Shown: piece after piece, positions 35,385 to 43,840 of the stretch
Layout of the letters: the number at the start of each line of letters is the position of its first letter
How positions within the stretch are numbered: the first letter of the stretch is position 1
Origin: an uncultured Porphyromonas sp.
GTDB lineage: Bacteria; Bacteroidota; Bacteroidia; Bacteroidales; Porphyromonadaceae
Direction: 5' to 3'
Length of the DNA stretch: 64,000 nucleotides
Assembly: GCF_938039215.1 (NCBI RefSeq)
Contig: NZ_CALHVI010000032.1
Location: forward strand, 27,274-91,273
The notes under the pieces: generated by a model
What the model was told of the DNA's origin: nothing
The model's input: only the letters and a program-made list of their open reading frames with translations
The model's database searches: none
Made by a program: the position numbers and the translations under genes

Positions 35385-36716
35385 ATGATAGCTCGCTCCA
35401 CTCTATATCGCTCACTCCTCGGGCTCACCCTCTGCTGTGGTCTTACGCTCGATGCCTACACCTCCTCCCAAGCTAAGGTCACGAAGCCTAAGACAGAGCA
35501 CGCACAAGATCTTTTGATCTTCGAGGGGCTCGATCAAGCTGAGATGGGACGATGGATAGATAGCGTATATCAGTCATTAGATCTCGGGGCTCGTGTCGGC
35601 CAGCTCATCATGCCGATCATCTATCCTAAGCCCGAGGACAAGTCTGCCCTCATCAGTCGCATGAAGCAGGAGCAATGGGGAGGTATCCTCTTCCAGAAGG
35701 GACTCCTAGCAGATCAGCGAGAGCTGACACTCAGCCTCCAGCAGGAGAGCCAAGTCCCCCTACTCATCGCTCTTGACGGAGAATGGGGACTCTATATGCG
35801 ACTGAAGGACGCTCCCCGATATCCTCGCAATAAGGGGCTTGGTAGTGCCCAAGATCTAGAGCTCATCAAAGCCTATGGTGCCGAGGTAGCTCGTCAATGC
35901 CAACTGATGGGCATTCACGTCAACTTTGCCCCAGTGGTCGATGTCAACATCAATCCCAAGAATCCCGTCATCGGTACACGTAGCTTTGGCGATACACCAG
36001 AGCATGTCGCCGAGTGTGCTGTAGCTTACGGTGAAGGGCTGGAGCAGGGAGGAGTACTCTCTGTAGCGAAGCACTTCCCTGGGCACGGCGATACCTCCGA
36101 AGACTCACACAAGACACTGCCGACTGTATCTGCTTCCAAAGAGCGCATGGAGCGTGTCGAGCTCTATCCCTTCCAAAGCTATCGAAGAGCTGGACTGGGC
36201 GGTGTGATGACGGCTCATCTACGTGTACCCGCCTACGATGCTACAGGCCGACCAGCCTCGCTCAGCGAACGTATCACGACGGATCTACTTCGCCATACTC
36301 TTGGTTTCCGTGGGCTCGTCTTCACCGATGCCCTAGAGATGCGAGGAGCTCAAGTAAGTGCAGGGAGCTCCGTAGCTGTCGAGGCACTCAAGGCTGGCAA
36401 TGATATCCTGCTCGGTCCCTCTCGACCTCAGCAGGCTCGAGAAGAGATCCTCCAAGCCATCCAAAGAGGTGAGGTAAGCCTCGCCTCTATCGAAGAGAAG
36501 TGTCGCCGCATCCTAGCCTTCAAGTTCGCCCTGATCATCAAGAAGCAGGCGAAAGAAGCTACCCCTGCAGAGGTAAAGAGTCTCATCTGGACGAAGGAAG
36601 AAGAAGCTCTGCGCACCCGCCTCTGGAAAGCTTCTGCGGCATCAGGCGAAGGAGCAGACCCAACAGCGAAGACGACCGCAATCCAAGTGACTAAGAAATC
36701 TAAGGCTCGTCACTAA
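35385..36716 (+). CDS. Glycoside hydrolase family 3 (NagZ-like beta-N-acetylhexosaminidase)
   Basis: 443 residues. N-terminal export signal or anchor (about 1-25). GH3 TIM-barrel domain: KHFPGHGDTSEDSHKTLP at 229-246 (the His/Asp loop of NagZ-type enzymes) and nucleophile Asp315 in FTDALEMRG. LIALDGEWGL near 128 and INPKNPVIGTRSFG near 190 are family hallmarks. It probably trims GlcNAc from muropeptides or glycans. The serine hydrolase gene begins 7 bp downstream; in some Bacteroidota the two domains occur in one fused polypeptide. Confidence 0.93.
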   Translation: MIARSTLYRSLLGLTLCCGLTLDAYTSSQAKVTKPKTEHAQDLLIFEGLDQAEMGRWIDSVYQSLDLGARVGQLIMPIIYPKPEDKSALISRMKQEQWGGILFQKGLLADQRELTLSLQQESQVPLLIALDGEWGLYMRLKDAPRYPRNKGLGSAQDLELIKAYGAEVARQCQLMGIHVNFAPVVDVNINPKNPVIGTRSFGDTPEHVAECAVAYGEGLEQGGVLSVAKHFPGHGDTSEDSHKTLPTVSASKERMERVELYPFQSYRRAGLGGVMTAHLRVPAYDATGRPASLSERITTDLLRHTLGFRGLVFTDALEMRGAQVSAGSSVAVEALKAGNDILLGPSRPQQAREEILQAIQRGEVSLASIEEKCRRILAFKFALIIKKQAKEATPAEVKSLIWTKEEEALRTRLWKASAASGEGADPTAKTTAIQVTKKSKARH

Positions 36717-36723
36717 TCCTCCC

Positions 36724-38127
36724 ATGCGTACGCGTAGCCTCCTCTCCCTCCTCGCATTCTTAGCCTTCGGTCAGCTATCGGCTAGGGCTCAGCACCTTCC
36801 TGACAGCCTGACTCAGGAGGATATTCAGGAGCCCATACCTCACCTCCTCCCTCCAGACTCTATTCCTAAGTCTGCGCTAACTCGTATCGATAGCTTAGCC
36901 CTCTGGGGGATCGAGCAAGGAGCTTACCCAGGGTGCCAGCTATTTGCCTTATACCGTGGGGAAGTCATCTATGACAAAGCCTTTGGGACACTCACCTCGC
37001 TCACAGGGACGAAGAGTGAGCCCGTGACGAATCACACCCTCTATGACCTAGCCTCCGTCACGAAGGCAGCTGCCACAACCCCCGCCTTAATGCTCCTCGT
37101 ATCCGAGGGCAAAGTCAAGCTTGATGCGCCTCTTCTAAGCTATCTTCCAGAGACTAAGGAGACGCTTCTCGGGATGGTGACACTGCGTCAGCTTCTCCTC
37201 CATCAGTCTGGGCTCCCAGCTGGGATCAACTTCTATACTGACCTTATTGATGACTCAAGCTACGAAGGCTCACTCATCCGCTACAAGTGCTTCGATGGAG
37301 GGGTCCCTCTTGTAGGGAAGGCTTGGGGCAATCCGAACTTCAGCTTCCGTGAGGAGTACATCTCAGATAAGCCTACCGAACAGCACACCCTACGCTTCAG
37401 TCAGAAGAAATACCTCGCCCCATCCTTCAAAGAGCGCATGATGGAGCGGATCTTACTTGCTCGAGTTTCATCAAGCAAATCCTACCGCTACAGCGACATC
37501 AACTTCATCCTTCTCCAGCAAATCATTGAGCGTGTCTCTGGGGAGCCTCTAGATCGCTTTGTAGAAGAGCGTATCTACAAGCCTATACGAGCTCACCTCT
37601 ACTTCAATCCTCTAGAGCATGGTGTGAAGACCTACTCCATCGCCCCCTCACAGCAGGATAACTTCCTCAGGCGAGAAATTCTACGCGGGACAGTCGATGA
37701 TGAGGCTGCAGCTTGCCTTGGCGGTGTGTCTGGCAATGCTGGTCTCTTTGGCTCTGCTGGTGAGCTTGCCAAGGTCTGTCAGCTCCTCTTACTACAGGGA
37801 GCTTGGGGAGACAAGCAGGTTATTCCTACCGCTACCGTCCGCCTCTTCACCGAGACTTATGGTGCTGGAGGCATCAGAGCTCTAGGCTTTGACAAGCCCC
37901 GTTCGACGGGAGGCCCAACGGGTGTCTATGCATCGGCACGCACCTATGGGCATCTCGGCTTCACGGGGACTTGCTTCTGGGTAGATCCAGAGTACGACCT
38001 CGTCTTCGTCTTCCTATCCAATCGCACCTACCCCACTCGTCAGAATACAACCCTCATCCGTGAGCGACTCCGCCAGCGTCTCCAAGATCTTGTCTACGAG
38101 GCCATCGGAGCGACCACCCCTAGATAG
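36724..38127 (+). CDS. Serine hydrolase, beta-lactamase/PBP4 class C fold
   Basis: 467 residues with a signal peptide (RSLLSLLAFLAFGQLSARA). Catalytic SVTK at residues 111-114 (YDLASVTKAAATTPALM), the Tyr motif YSD in YRYSDINFILLQQ, and a C-terminal HLGFTGT in place of the KTG/HxG box. The likely reaction is serine amidase or esterase activity on peptidoglycan fragments. The 7-bp gap to the GH3 gene supports joint action in muropeptide turnover. Confidence 0.9.
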   Translation: MRTRSLLSLLAFLAFGQLSARAQHLPDSLTQEDIQEPIPHLLPPDSIPKSALTRIDSLALWGIEQGAYPGCQLFALYRGEVIYDKAFGTLTSLTGTKSEPVTNHTLYDLASVTKAAATTPALMLLVSEGKVKLDAPLLSYLPETKETLLGMVTLRQLLLHQSGLPAGINFYTDLIDDSSYEGSLIRYKCFDGGVPLVGKAWGNPNFSFREEYISDKPTEQHTLRFSQKKYLAPSFKERMMERILLARVSSSKSYRYSDINFILLQQIIERVSGEPLDRFVEERIYKPIRAHLYFNPLEHGVKTYSIAPSQQDNFLRREILRGTVDDEAAACLGGVSGNAGLFGSAGELAKVCQLLLLQGAWGDKQVIPTATVRLFTETYGAGGIRALGFDKPRSTGGPTGVYASARTYGHLGFTGTCFWVDPEYDLVFVFLSNRTYPTRQNTTLIRERLRQRLQDLVYEAIGATTPR

Positions 38128-38158
38128 ATCCTAAGCATTCACCCATCAAGCTACAGCA

Positions 38159-38791
38159 ATGAGTCAAGCAAATACAACATCTACGACGATCATCGGAGTA
38201 GCTGGAGGCTCAGCCTCTGGTAAGTCTACTCTGGTTCGCAAGCTCCAAGAAGCCTTTGTCGAAGAGCCCGTCACGACCCTATGTCATGACTTCTACTACA
38301 AGGCTCATGATGAGCTCAGTCTCGAGGAGCGAGCCAATCTCAACTACGACCATCCTCATTCGTTCGACACCGACATGATGATCGAGCACATCCGTGAGCT
38401 CAAGCAGGGTAAGACCATCCAGCGTCCAGTCTACTCCTTCACGGATCACAATCGTCTCCCGCAGACTGTCCTCGTTCATCCTGCTAAGGTCATCATCCTC
38501 GATGGTATCTTGATCCTTGAGAACAAGGAGCTCCGAGAACTCATGGATGTAAAGGTCTTCGTAGATACCGACGATGATGTGCGTCTAGCTCGCCGCCTCG
38601 TGCGTGATGTCCAGGAGCGTGGCCGAGATATGAGCTCTGTGCTGAAGCAGTACTTCTCTACTGTGAAGCCTATGCACCGAGACTTCGTAGAGCCCTCCAA
38701 GCGCTATGCAGACATCATCATTCCAGAGGGAGGGATGAATCCTGTTGCCCTCTCTCTTCTTGTAGAGAACATCCATTCCATCCTCAGATAA
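38159..38791 (+). CDS. udk: Uridine kinase
   Basis: 210 residues. P-loop GVAGGSASGKSTLVRKL, the substrate-binding HDFYYKAHDELSLEERANLNYDHPHSFD region, RPVYSFTDHNR and VIILDGILILENKELR. It phosphorylates uridine and cytidine in pyrimidine salvage. It stands between the serine hydrolase and mnmE, with no evident shared pathway. Confidence 0.96.
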   Translation: MSQANTTSTTIIGVAGGSASGKSTLVRKLQEAFVEEPVTTLCHDFYYKAHDELSLEERANLNYDHPHSFDTDMMIEHIRELKQGKTIQRPVYSFTDHNRLPQTVLVHPAKVIILDGILILENKELRELMDVKVFVDTDDDVRLARRLVRDVQERGRDMSSVLKQYFSTVKPMHRDFVEPSKRYADIIIPEGGMNPVALSLLVENIHSILR

Positions 38792-38842
38792 CTACCCCAC
38801 ACACCTTCCCCGTAAGGCACTCTTATAGCTCTAACTTCATCT

Positions 38843-40267
38843 ATGCACCATACCCCGTACAGTAGCGATACGATCTGTGCCGTAGCTACAGCTCCTGGCA
38901 GTGGAGGCATCGCCGTCATCCGCGTCTCTGGGAGCGAAGCCATCGGCATCGTTGATCAGATCTTTCAGTCTCGAGAGCTTCGTACCCTCGAGCGAGCTAA
39001 AGACAGGATGGCCTACTTCGGACGCTTCCAGCACGAGGGGAAGGTCATCGATGAGGGTTTAGTTACCTGCTTCCGTGCTCCTCGCTCTTATACGGGCGAG
39101 GATGTCGTTGAGCTCTCTTGCCATGGTTCGCTCTTCATCCAGCAGAGTCTCTTAGAGGCGCTCACCGATCAGGGCTGTCGCATGGCTGCTCCTGGGGAAT
39201 ATACCCGACGAGCCTACCTCAATGGTAAGATGGACCTAAGCCGAGCTGAGGCTGTGGCTGACCTCATCGCTTCGGAGTCCGAGGCACAGCACCGCATGGC
39301 GCTCACACAGATGAAGGGGGGCTATAGTGCCGAATTCCGATCGCTTCGGGAGCGTCTCATTCACCTCACCTCGCTCATGGAGCTAGAGCTGGACTTCAGT
39401 GAAGAAGATGTGAACTTCGCCGACCGCACACAGCTACTCAGCTTACTTGACGAACTGACCAGCAAGATCGAACGGCTCACCGACAGCTTCCGTCTCGGTA
39501 ATGCGATTAAGAAGGGTATCCCCGTGGCGATCGCAGGAGCGACCAACGTCGGTAAGAGTACTCTGCTCAACGCCCTGCTTGGCGAAGAGCGTGCGATCGT
39601 GAGTGACATCCATGGGACTACCCGTGATACGATCGAAGATGTCCTTAATATCGAGGGAATACTCTTCCGCTTCATCGACACCGCTGGACTGCGCACAACC
39701 TCGGATACCATCGAAGCGCTGGGCATCGAACGAAGCTACAGCAAGATCGCTTCTGCCCACATCGTGCTCCTAGTCGTGGATGTGACTCGTCTCACAGAAG
39801 AGACTTACCTCGCTTCTCTCAGCGAAGTACTCCCTCACCTAGCGGATAAGCCCCTTCTCGTCCTGCTGAACAAGACCGACCTGCTTGGAGAAGAAGCGCT
39901 CGACACACTCGTCACGAGCTCACCATTCTTCAAGTCGCTACCATCCGACACACCACTCCTTCCCATTTCGGCACGGACACAGACGGGGCTCGAAGGCTTG
40001 CGTAAGGCGCTCATCGACTCGCTAGCTCTCCCCCACCTTGCTCCCTCTGACCTCGTCGTCAGCAATGCTCGTCACCACGCTCTCTTGAAGGAAGCGCTCA
40101 CGGGGCTACGACTTGTTCGTCAGGGTCTAATGGATGGTCTCTCCACAGATCTCTTGACACCCGATCTTCGTCGAGCAATCACGTCGATCGGAGAAGTCAC
40201 CGGCAGCGAGATCACCAGCGACTCCATCCTCCATAACATCTTCGCCCACTTCTGCATCGGCAAGTAA
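38843..40267 (+). CDS. mnmE: tRNA modification GTPase MnmE
   Basis: 474 residues. Folate-binding N-terminal domain (TICAVATAPGSGGIAVIRVSG), helical domain, inserted G domain (GATNVGKSTLLNALLGEERAIVS, DTAGLRTTSDTIE, NKTDLL) and the C-terminal FCIGK with the catalytic Cys. With MnmG it makes the (carboxymethyl)aminomethyl group at U34 of certain tRNAs. It is the last core gene before the AT-rich island. Confidence 0.98.
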   Translation: MHHTPYSSDTICAVATAPGSGGIAVIRVSGSEAIGIVDQIFQSRELRTLERAKDRMAYFGRFQHEGKVIDEGLVTCFRAPRSYTGEDVVELSCHGSLFIQQSLLEALTDQGCRMAAPGEYTRRAYLNGKMDLSRAEAVADLIASESEAQHRMALTQMKGGYSAEFRSLRERLIHLTSLMELELDFSEEDVNFADRTQLLSLLDELTSKIERLTDSFRLGNAIKKGIPVAIAGATNVGKSTLLNALLGEERAIVSDIHGTTRDTIEDVLNIEGILFRFIDTAGLRTTSDTIEALGIERSYSKIASAHIVLLVVDVTRLTEETYLASLSEVLPHLADKPLLVLLNKTDLLGEEALDTLVTSSPFFKSLPSDTPLLPISARTQTGLEGLRKALIDSLALPHLAPSDLVVSNARHHALLKEALTGLRLVRQGLMDGLSTDLLTPDLRRAITSIGEVTGSEITSDSILHNIFAHFCIGK

Positions 40268-40793
40268 GCTGCCTCTTCGATGTGGGACGTGAGCGTTCGC
40301 CCTTCCCCTTCGCTGTGCTTTACTTTGCCCTCTCCTTGCTTCTATTTCATATATAATTGCCCCCAGGATAAGACAAGAGCTTATGCCATACTATCACGTG
40401 TACATTGTGAGCAATGATCCCAAGGCTAGGTGCTATGACTTAGATAACACTGATGTAGTGAAACACTAAGAGGAGGTAATTCTACCCCATTACCTAATCT
40501 TCTGGGATACTGCTCCTTAAAGTGCATCACTCGCTCAAGGATGAGCACCCAAGTATCTTCGCATCTCAAGTGAATAGAAACCTCATACACATTATCTGAA
40601 CTATCAGAATCTCCTAACATCAGTGTATGCTAATTCTTATATCGGACAGTATGCCAGCTTGAGATGCTTCTCCAATCTGTCAATTTGTCTATCACATCCT
40701 TTTTCCACCAACATGGCATGGTCTTCGTAATCGTCATTAGTAAGTGCAAGCAAATAAAGCCTCACTTAACATGTCGAATTTAAACAGAAATCT
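40268..40793. other. Left junction of the accessory island
   Basis: 526 bp between mnmE and the first accessory gene. It holds a short broken reading frame at 40383-40520 (separate entry). Base composition turns AT-rich here. I see no att-like duplication. Confidence 0.5.
40383..40520 (+). pseudogene. Remnant of an N-terminal domain, possibly of a defence protein
   Basis: From the ATG at 40383 the frame reads MPYYHVYIVSNDPKARCYDL and continues to a stop at 40467-40469. Past the stop it stays protein-like (EEVILPHYLIFWD) up to a second stop at 40518-40520. A YYHV-I start followed by a D-L-D motif and an I-x-P-Y motif resembles the small N-terminal beta domain found on some defence-related proteins. 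This is recall from memory and weak. I infer a truncated, stop-interrupted remnant. Confidence 0.25.
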
Positions 40794-41015
40794 ATGACAG
40801 CATTTGATTTGAAAATGATTGCCTCGGCTGGAGGGAATCTCATCATTAATGAAGGCAACTACTCAGGACAAGACCTGAAAATGGTTGCGACTGGTAGCCG
40901 TGAGGGGAGAGGAACCCTTATGATCAAAAGAGTTCGTAGACTTAGCGCATACGACTGCAAAAGTATAGCATCTGAAAATCCAGGGCATGTCACCTTCGAT
41001 TTCAGTGAGGAATAA
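40794..41015 (+). CDS. Small protein of three tandem repeats, unknown function
   Basis: 73 residues made of about three units of 22-26 residues. Their matching cores are FDLKMIASAGGNLIINEG, QDLKMVATGSREGRGTLMI and YDCKSIASENPGHVTFDF. The pattern is D-x-K-x-[IV]-A-[ST], then Gly and a short beta strand, which suggests a small repeat solenoid. No signal peptide or membrane segment. It is followed 25 bp later by the KTSC-like gene. Partners unknown. Confidence 0.6.
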   Translation: MTAFDLKMIASAGGNLIINEGNYSGQDLKMVATGSREGRGTLMIKRVRRLSAYDCKSIASENPGHVTFDFSEE

Positions 41016-41040
41016 CAGTTATCTCAAAAGCAAGTAAACT

Positions 41041-41256
41041 ATGGAGTATTATGCCAATCTGAGAGGAAACTCACCAATCGTGGGATACGAGATTTACCCA
41101 ACGAGTATCATTGTCTACTTCAAGGGGGGAAAACCTTATTCTTATAGTTACGGTAAGGCAGGGGAAGAGAATGTAGAGACAATGAAACTCTTGGCTAAGA
41201 GCGGTTCGGGTCTAAGCGCATATATCACACAGCATGTGCGTTTCTTATATGATTAG
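41041..41256 (+). CDS. KTSC-like small protein
   Basis: 71 residues: SPIVGYEIYPTSIIVYFKGGKPYSY, then KLLAKSGSGLSAYITQHVRFLY. The layout (G-Y beta strand, V-x-F-x-G-G-x-x-Y strand, A-x-S-x-G-x-x-x-x-Y-I helix) resembles KTSC-domain proteins, small modules seen alone or with nucleases and phage genes. Function unknown. It lies just upstream of the CTATATAG array. Confidence 0.55.
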   Translation: MEYYANLRGNSPIVGYEIYPTSIIVYFKGGKPYSYSYGKAGEENVETMKLLAKSGSGLSAYITQHVRFLYD

Positions 41257-41365
41257 ATTCATTGACTTAGGTCACAGAGAAAAGACTAGCTATACTTGGC
41301 CTATAGGATAAAACCTATATCTACAGTGTTCTCCCCATATGCAAGCTAGTGGTGAGACAGACAAA

Positions 41366-41531
41366 AGCTATATAGCTTTGGACTGATTCCTATATAGGAT
41401 CACTCCGATTGCTATATAGCTTTTGTTGTATTCCTATATAGCTTTCGGGTGATTACTATATAGGATTTCCCCGATTACTATATAGTAATTACCGCATTCC
41501 TATATAGGAATCGGAGCGAAGCTATATAGAA
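41366..41531. repeat. Palindrome array D: eight CTATATAG dyads at an exact 22-bp period
   Basis: CTATATAG cores start at 41368, 41390, 41412, 41434, 41456, 41478, 41500 and 41522, every step exactly 22 bp. Counting two flanking bases per side the unit is 12 bp, and the linkers between units are 10 bp. Flanks often extend the palindrome (TCCTATATAGGA, TACTATATAGTA, AGCTATATAGCT) although linker sequences differ. The last unit overlaps the expected -33 position of the promoter at 41551. I read it as a tandem operator array for the HU-HIG/Kiwa genes. Confidence 0.92.
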
Positions 41532-41550
41532 ATTTTCAGAAAGGAATTGC

Positions 41551-41558
41551 TAACTTTG
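41551..41558 (+). promoter_or_regulatory. Promoter -7 box of the HU-HIG 2/Kiwa unit
   Basis: TAACTTTG, exact consensus, 19 bp after the last 12-bp palindrome of array D and 62 bp before the ATG at 41621. Confidence 0.7.
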
Positions 41559-41620
41559 TGGAGTCCTACCAAGTAAGACACATAACTACATTACTAACAG
41601 CTTAATACCATTTGAATCCT

Positions 41621-42106
41621 ATGGGAAAGAACAAGCCTTTAGCCTACGTGCTACGCGAAAGAAAAATGAGCATTGGCAAGCTCAAAGGGAAGATTGTACA
41701 AGTAGCTTCGCCCACAGACCGACGTAGCGTCTCCTTCGACCACTTCTGCGAAATGGTCGCCGACCAAACTACTTTCAACTACATGGAGGTTGCCTCTGTG
41801 CTCAATCTGGCCGCCGATATGGCAAGAAAACTCGTCGCTAACGGCGATATGGTTGAGTTCGGTCGTCTCGGTAAACTGAAGCCCAGCTTCAAGAGCAAGG
41901 TCGTGCTCAAGGGAGAGGAATTTAATGCCAACACACATATCACCGAAGCTTGCGTGATCCTGCGCCCCAATGCCGAGTACTTCCGCCTGGACGATGTCAG
42001 CTTCGAACGGGTCGCTCCTCGCACGAAGAAGCCTAAGAAAGCGAAACCTGACACTGGAGGTGGCTCTTCGAACGACACCCCTGGAGGTGGACATGTAGGG
42101 ATATAA
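41621..42106 (+). CDS. HU-HIG DNA-binding protein 2
   Basis: 161 residues from the ATG at 41621, preferred over an in-frame TTG at 41612. HU/IHF-like core with SFDHFCEMVADQTTFNYMEV and NGDMVEFGRLGKLKPSFKSK, a Lys-rich linker (TKKPKKAKP) and a Gly-rich tail ending GGGHVGI. It has the same layout as the protein at 20727 but clearly divergent sequence. It starts a unit in which KwaA follows 10 bp downstream. It is a candidate binder of array D, which is inference. Confidence 0.85.
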   Translation: MGKNKPLAYVLRERKMSIGKLKGKIVQVASPTDRRSVSFDHFCEMVADQTTFNYMEVASVLNLAADMARKLVANGDMVEFGRLGKLKPSFKSKVVLKGEEFNANTHITEACVILRPNAEYFRLDDVSFERVAPRTKKPKKAKPDTGGGSSNDTPGGGHVGI

Positions 42107-42116
42107 TTTTTAGAAA

Positions 42117-42692
42117 GTGAAACGATTCTTCCTAACCCTTTTCTCTCTATCCTACTTCATAGTCATTTATCTAGTGAAGGAACACATAGTGCTTCCTTCA
42201 CTAGATACCTGGTGGGTACAGCTTCTTGTTGCTATTGGCCTGATGATCTGTGCTTTTCTTTTGGGTTATATAGGGCTACTCCTATGTAGATACTTTGAGA
42301 GAATAGATCTAGATATCTCAAAAATAGAATCCATTGAGGCGGCGAATGACAACTATCTCGTCAATTACATTGGTTTCTTTCTGATCGCAACAGATATGGA
42401 AGACAGTGTGACACTAACGTTAGTCTTCCTATTCCTACTTTACTTAGTCTTCAAGTCTAATGTATCGTACTTCAATCCCGCCTTCTTGGTCTTTGGATAT
42501 AAGTTCTACATCATCACCACGGATCTTAGAACACGAATCATCCTTATTACAAAACAAACAGTAAAGAAGCCCGAAGATATACTTCCGTTTTCTGGTAAAG
42601 AAGATAAGAAAGAAGATGGACGAAAAGCGAGGCATGGCGTACAAGTAAGAAAGATTAACGAATATGTATTCATACAATGCAAAGACAACTAA
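42117..42692 (+). CDS. Kiwa KwaA-like membrane protein
   Basis: 191 residues from a GTG start. Hydrophobic segments lie at about 4-20, 32-57 and 85-113, with NPAFLVFGYKFYIITTD and ILITKQTVKKPEDI in the cytosolic C-terminal part. This four-helix-type membrane protein, immediately followed by and overlapping a DUF4868-like gene, matches the two-gene Kiwa anti-phage system. In Kiwa, KwaA senses phage at the membrane and works with KwaB. The assignment rests on layout and partner more than on sequence motifs. Coding is AT-rich, unlike the core genes. Confidence 0.6.
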   Translation: MKRFFLTLFSLSYFIVIYLVKEHIVLPSLDTWWVQLLVAIGLMICAFLLGYIGLLLCRYFERIDLDISKIESIEAANDNYLVNYIGFFLIATDMEDSVTLTLVFLFLLYLVFKSNVSYFNPAFLVFGYKFYIITTDLRTRIILITKQTVKKPEDILPFSGKEDKKEDGRKARHGVQVRKINEYVFIQCKDN

Positions 42693-43546
42693 ACTATCTT
42701 TTAGCCTATAGAGGAGAGACTGCAATTAGGCGCGTATTATCTACAGAAGAAGCTGTCTATAATGTTAATATGGAGAACCAAATACCATATACCCCCACAG
42801 ATCGGCTGAGGCAGGATGAGAATGAATGGTTCTACATAGAGGGTTTTAGAGAGTCAGGGTTCAATACCGCTATCGCTAAGATTGGAGGGGCAGACATTAA
42901 GATAGAAGAACTATTTGAGCGACTCACTGAGTTTACTGAATTCCAGTCGACCGATTATCCTGGTATAAAGTGGCTGATAACGAAGCAAGGAGAGTGCTAC
43001 TACTTTCAAAAGGTGTTGCCTTCAAGTAGAATTGAGAATAGAACTATACTCATGTTTGTTGTAGGTGCTCCAAGGATCAAGGAGATGAGTAACTCTGTGG
43101 AGGTGCGTAGGGGATTCCCTGACATCATTTATGATTCTCATGCCAACAGACTTCTCTTTAGGGACTTATCTAGGGCTAAGGAAATATATAAGGATCTGAT
43201 TAATCTGTACAGAGAGGCAACGGATGAAGAGATAACAGACTTCCTGTCCAGCAGAGAGGACACTACGATTTCGATCTCTAGAGATAAGATCGGTATAAGA
43301 AATAGAAAAGAAATCGCAAGACTGGGAGACAAGATTAGTACATTATCCAGTGAGGCAAAAGCCGCACTTGTAACCTACATAGATACTCATCTAACGGAAG
43401 CGGGGCTTCACAAGGGAGAGGATGGGAAGATCATCATAGCTAAACCCAAAGATCTTAGTAGCTACCTTGCTCTACTTGACCAGCGATTTGTACACTCTGA
43501 GGTATACAGCGAGAGGCGAAAAATTACAGCGTTTACAAAGGCTTGA
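42677..43546 (+). CDS. Kiwa KwaB-like protein (DUF4868)
   Basis: 289 residues, starting 16 bp inside the KwaA frame, so translation is probably coupled. DUF4868-like features: KWLITKQGECYYFQKVLPSS in the middle, then FPDIIYDSHANRLLFRDLSRAKEIY, IGIRNRKEIARLGDKISTLS, and a C-terminal KDLSSYLALLDQRFVHSEVYSE segment ending near a Lys. KwaB proteins bind DNA and block phage replication or late transcription together with KwaA. Confidence is moderate because no profile search was possible. Confidence 0.62.
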   Translation: MQRQLNYLLAYRGETAIRRVLSTEEAVYNVNMENQIPYTPTDRLRQDENEWFYIEGFRESGFNTAIAKIGGADIKIEELFERLTEFTEFQSTDYPGIKWLITKQGECYYFQKVLPSSRIENRTILMFVVGAPRIKEMSNSVEVRRGFPDIIYDSHANRLLFRDLSRAKEIYKDLINLYREATDEEITDFLSSREDTTISISRDKIGIRNRKEIARLGDKISTLSSEAKAALVTYIDTHLTEAGLHKGEDGKIIIAKPKDLSSYLALLDQRFVHSEVYSERRKITAFTKA

Positions 43547-43840
43547 GTGTACGGAGGGGAAGGCAAACTATTCTTACGACCCCATTCTCCTTGATTAGTG
43601 TTCCAAGTTTCATTAGCCAATATACGCCTACTTATGGTTCGCGGTGCTATCTGTGAGGGATATCCTTAAGCCCTGCTAAGGAGAGTTGATGGGGCCCTAA
43701 TTTGACTCGTGTGCTTGAGCATAGGTATCACAGAGCAATGGAGAATGGCTTCATCCTTTATAGTGGCTTCGACCTCGCGCATAGTCTAAAACTGGAGAAT
43801 TATACTGCTCGAAGCGATCACAACTATTGAATATAATAGA

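Noticed and set aside
40426..40620. 64-codon minus-strand ORF at the island edge
   Set aside because: It looks somewhat protein-like but has no promoter, no family and an in-frame stop just upstream; not enough to call a gene.
41366..41531. CRISPR array
   Set aside because: The repeated unit is only 8-12 bp and palindromic, spacers are 10-14 bp, and no cas genes are present.
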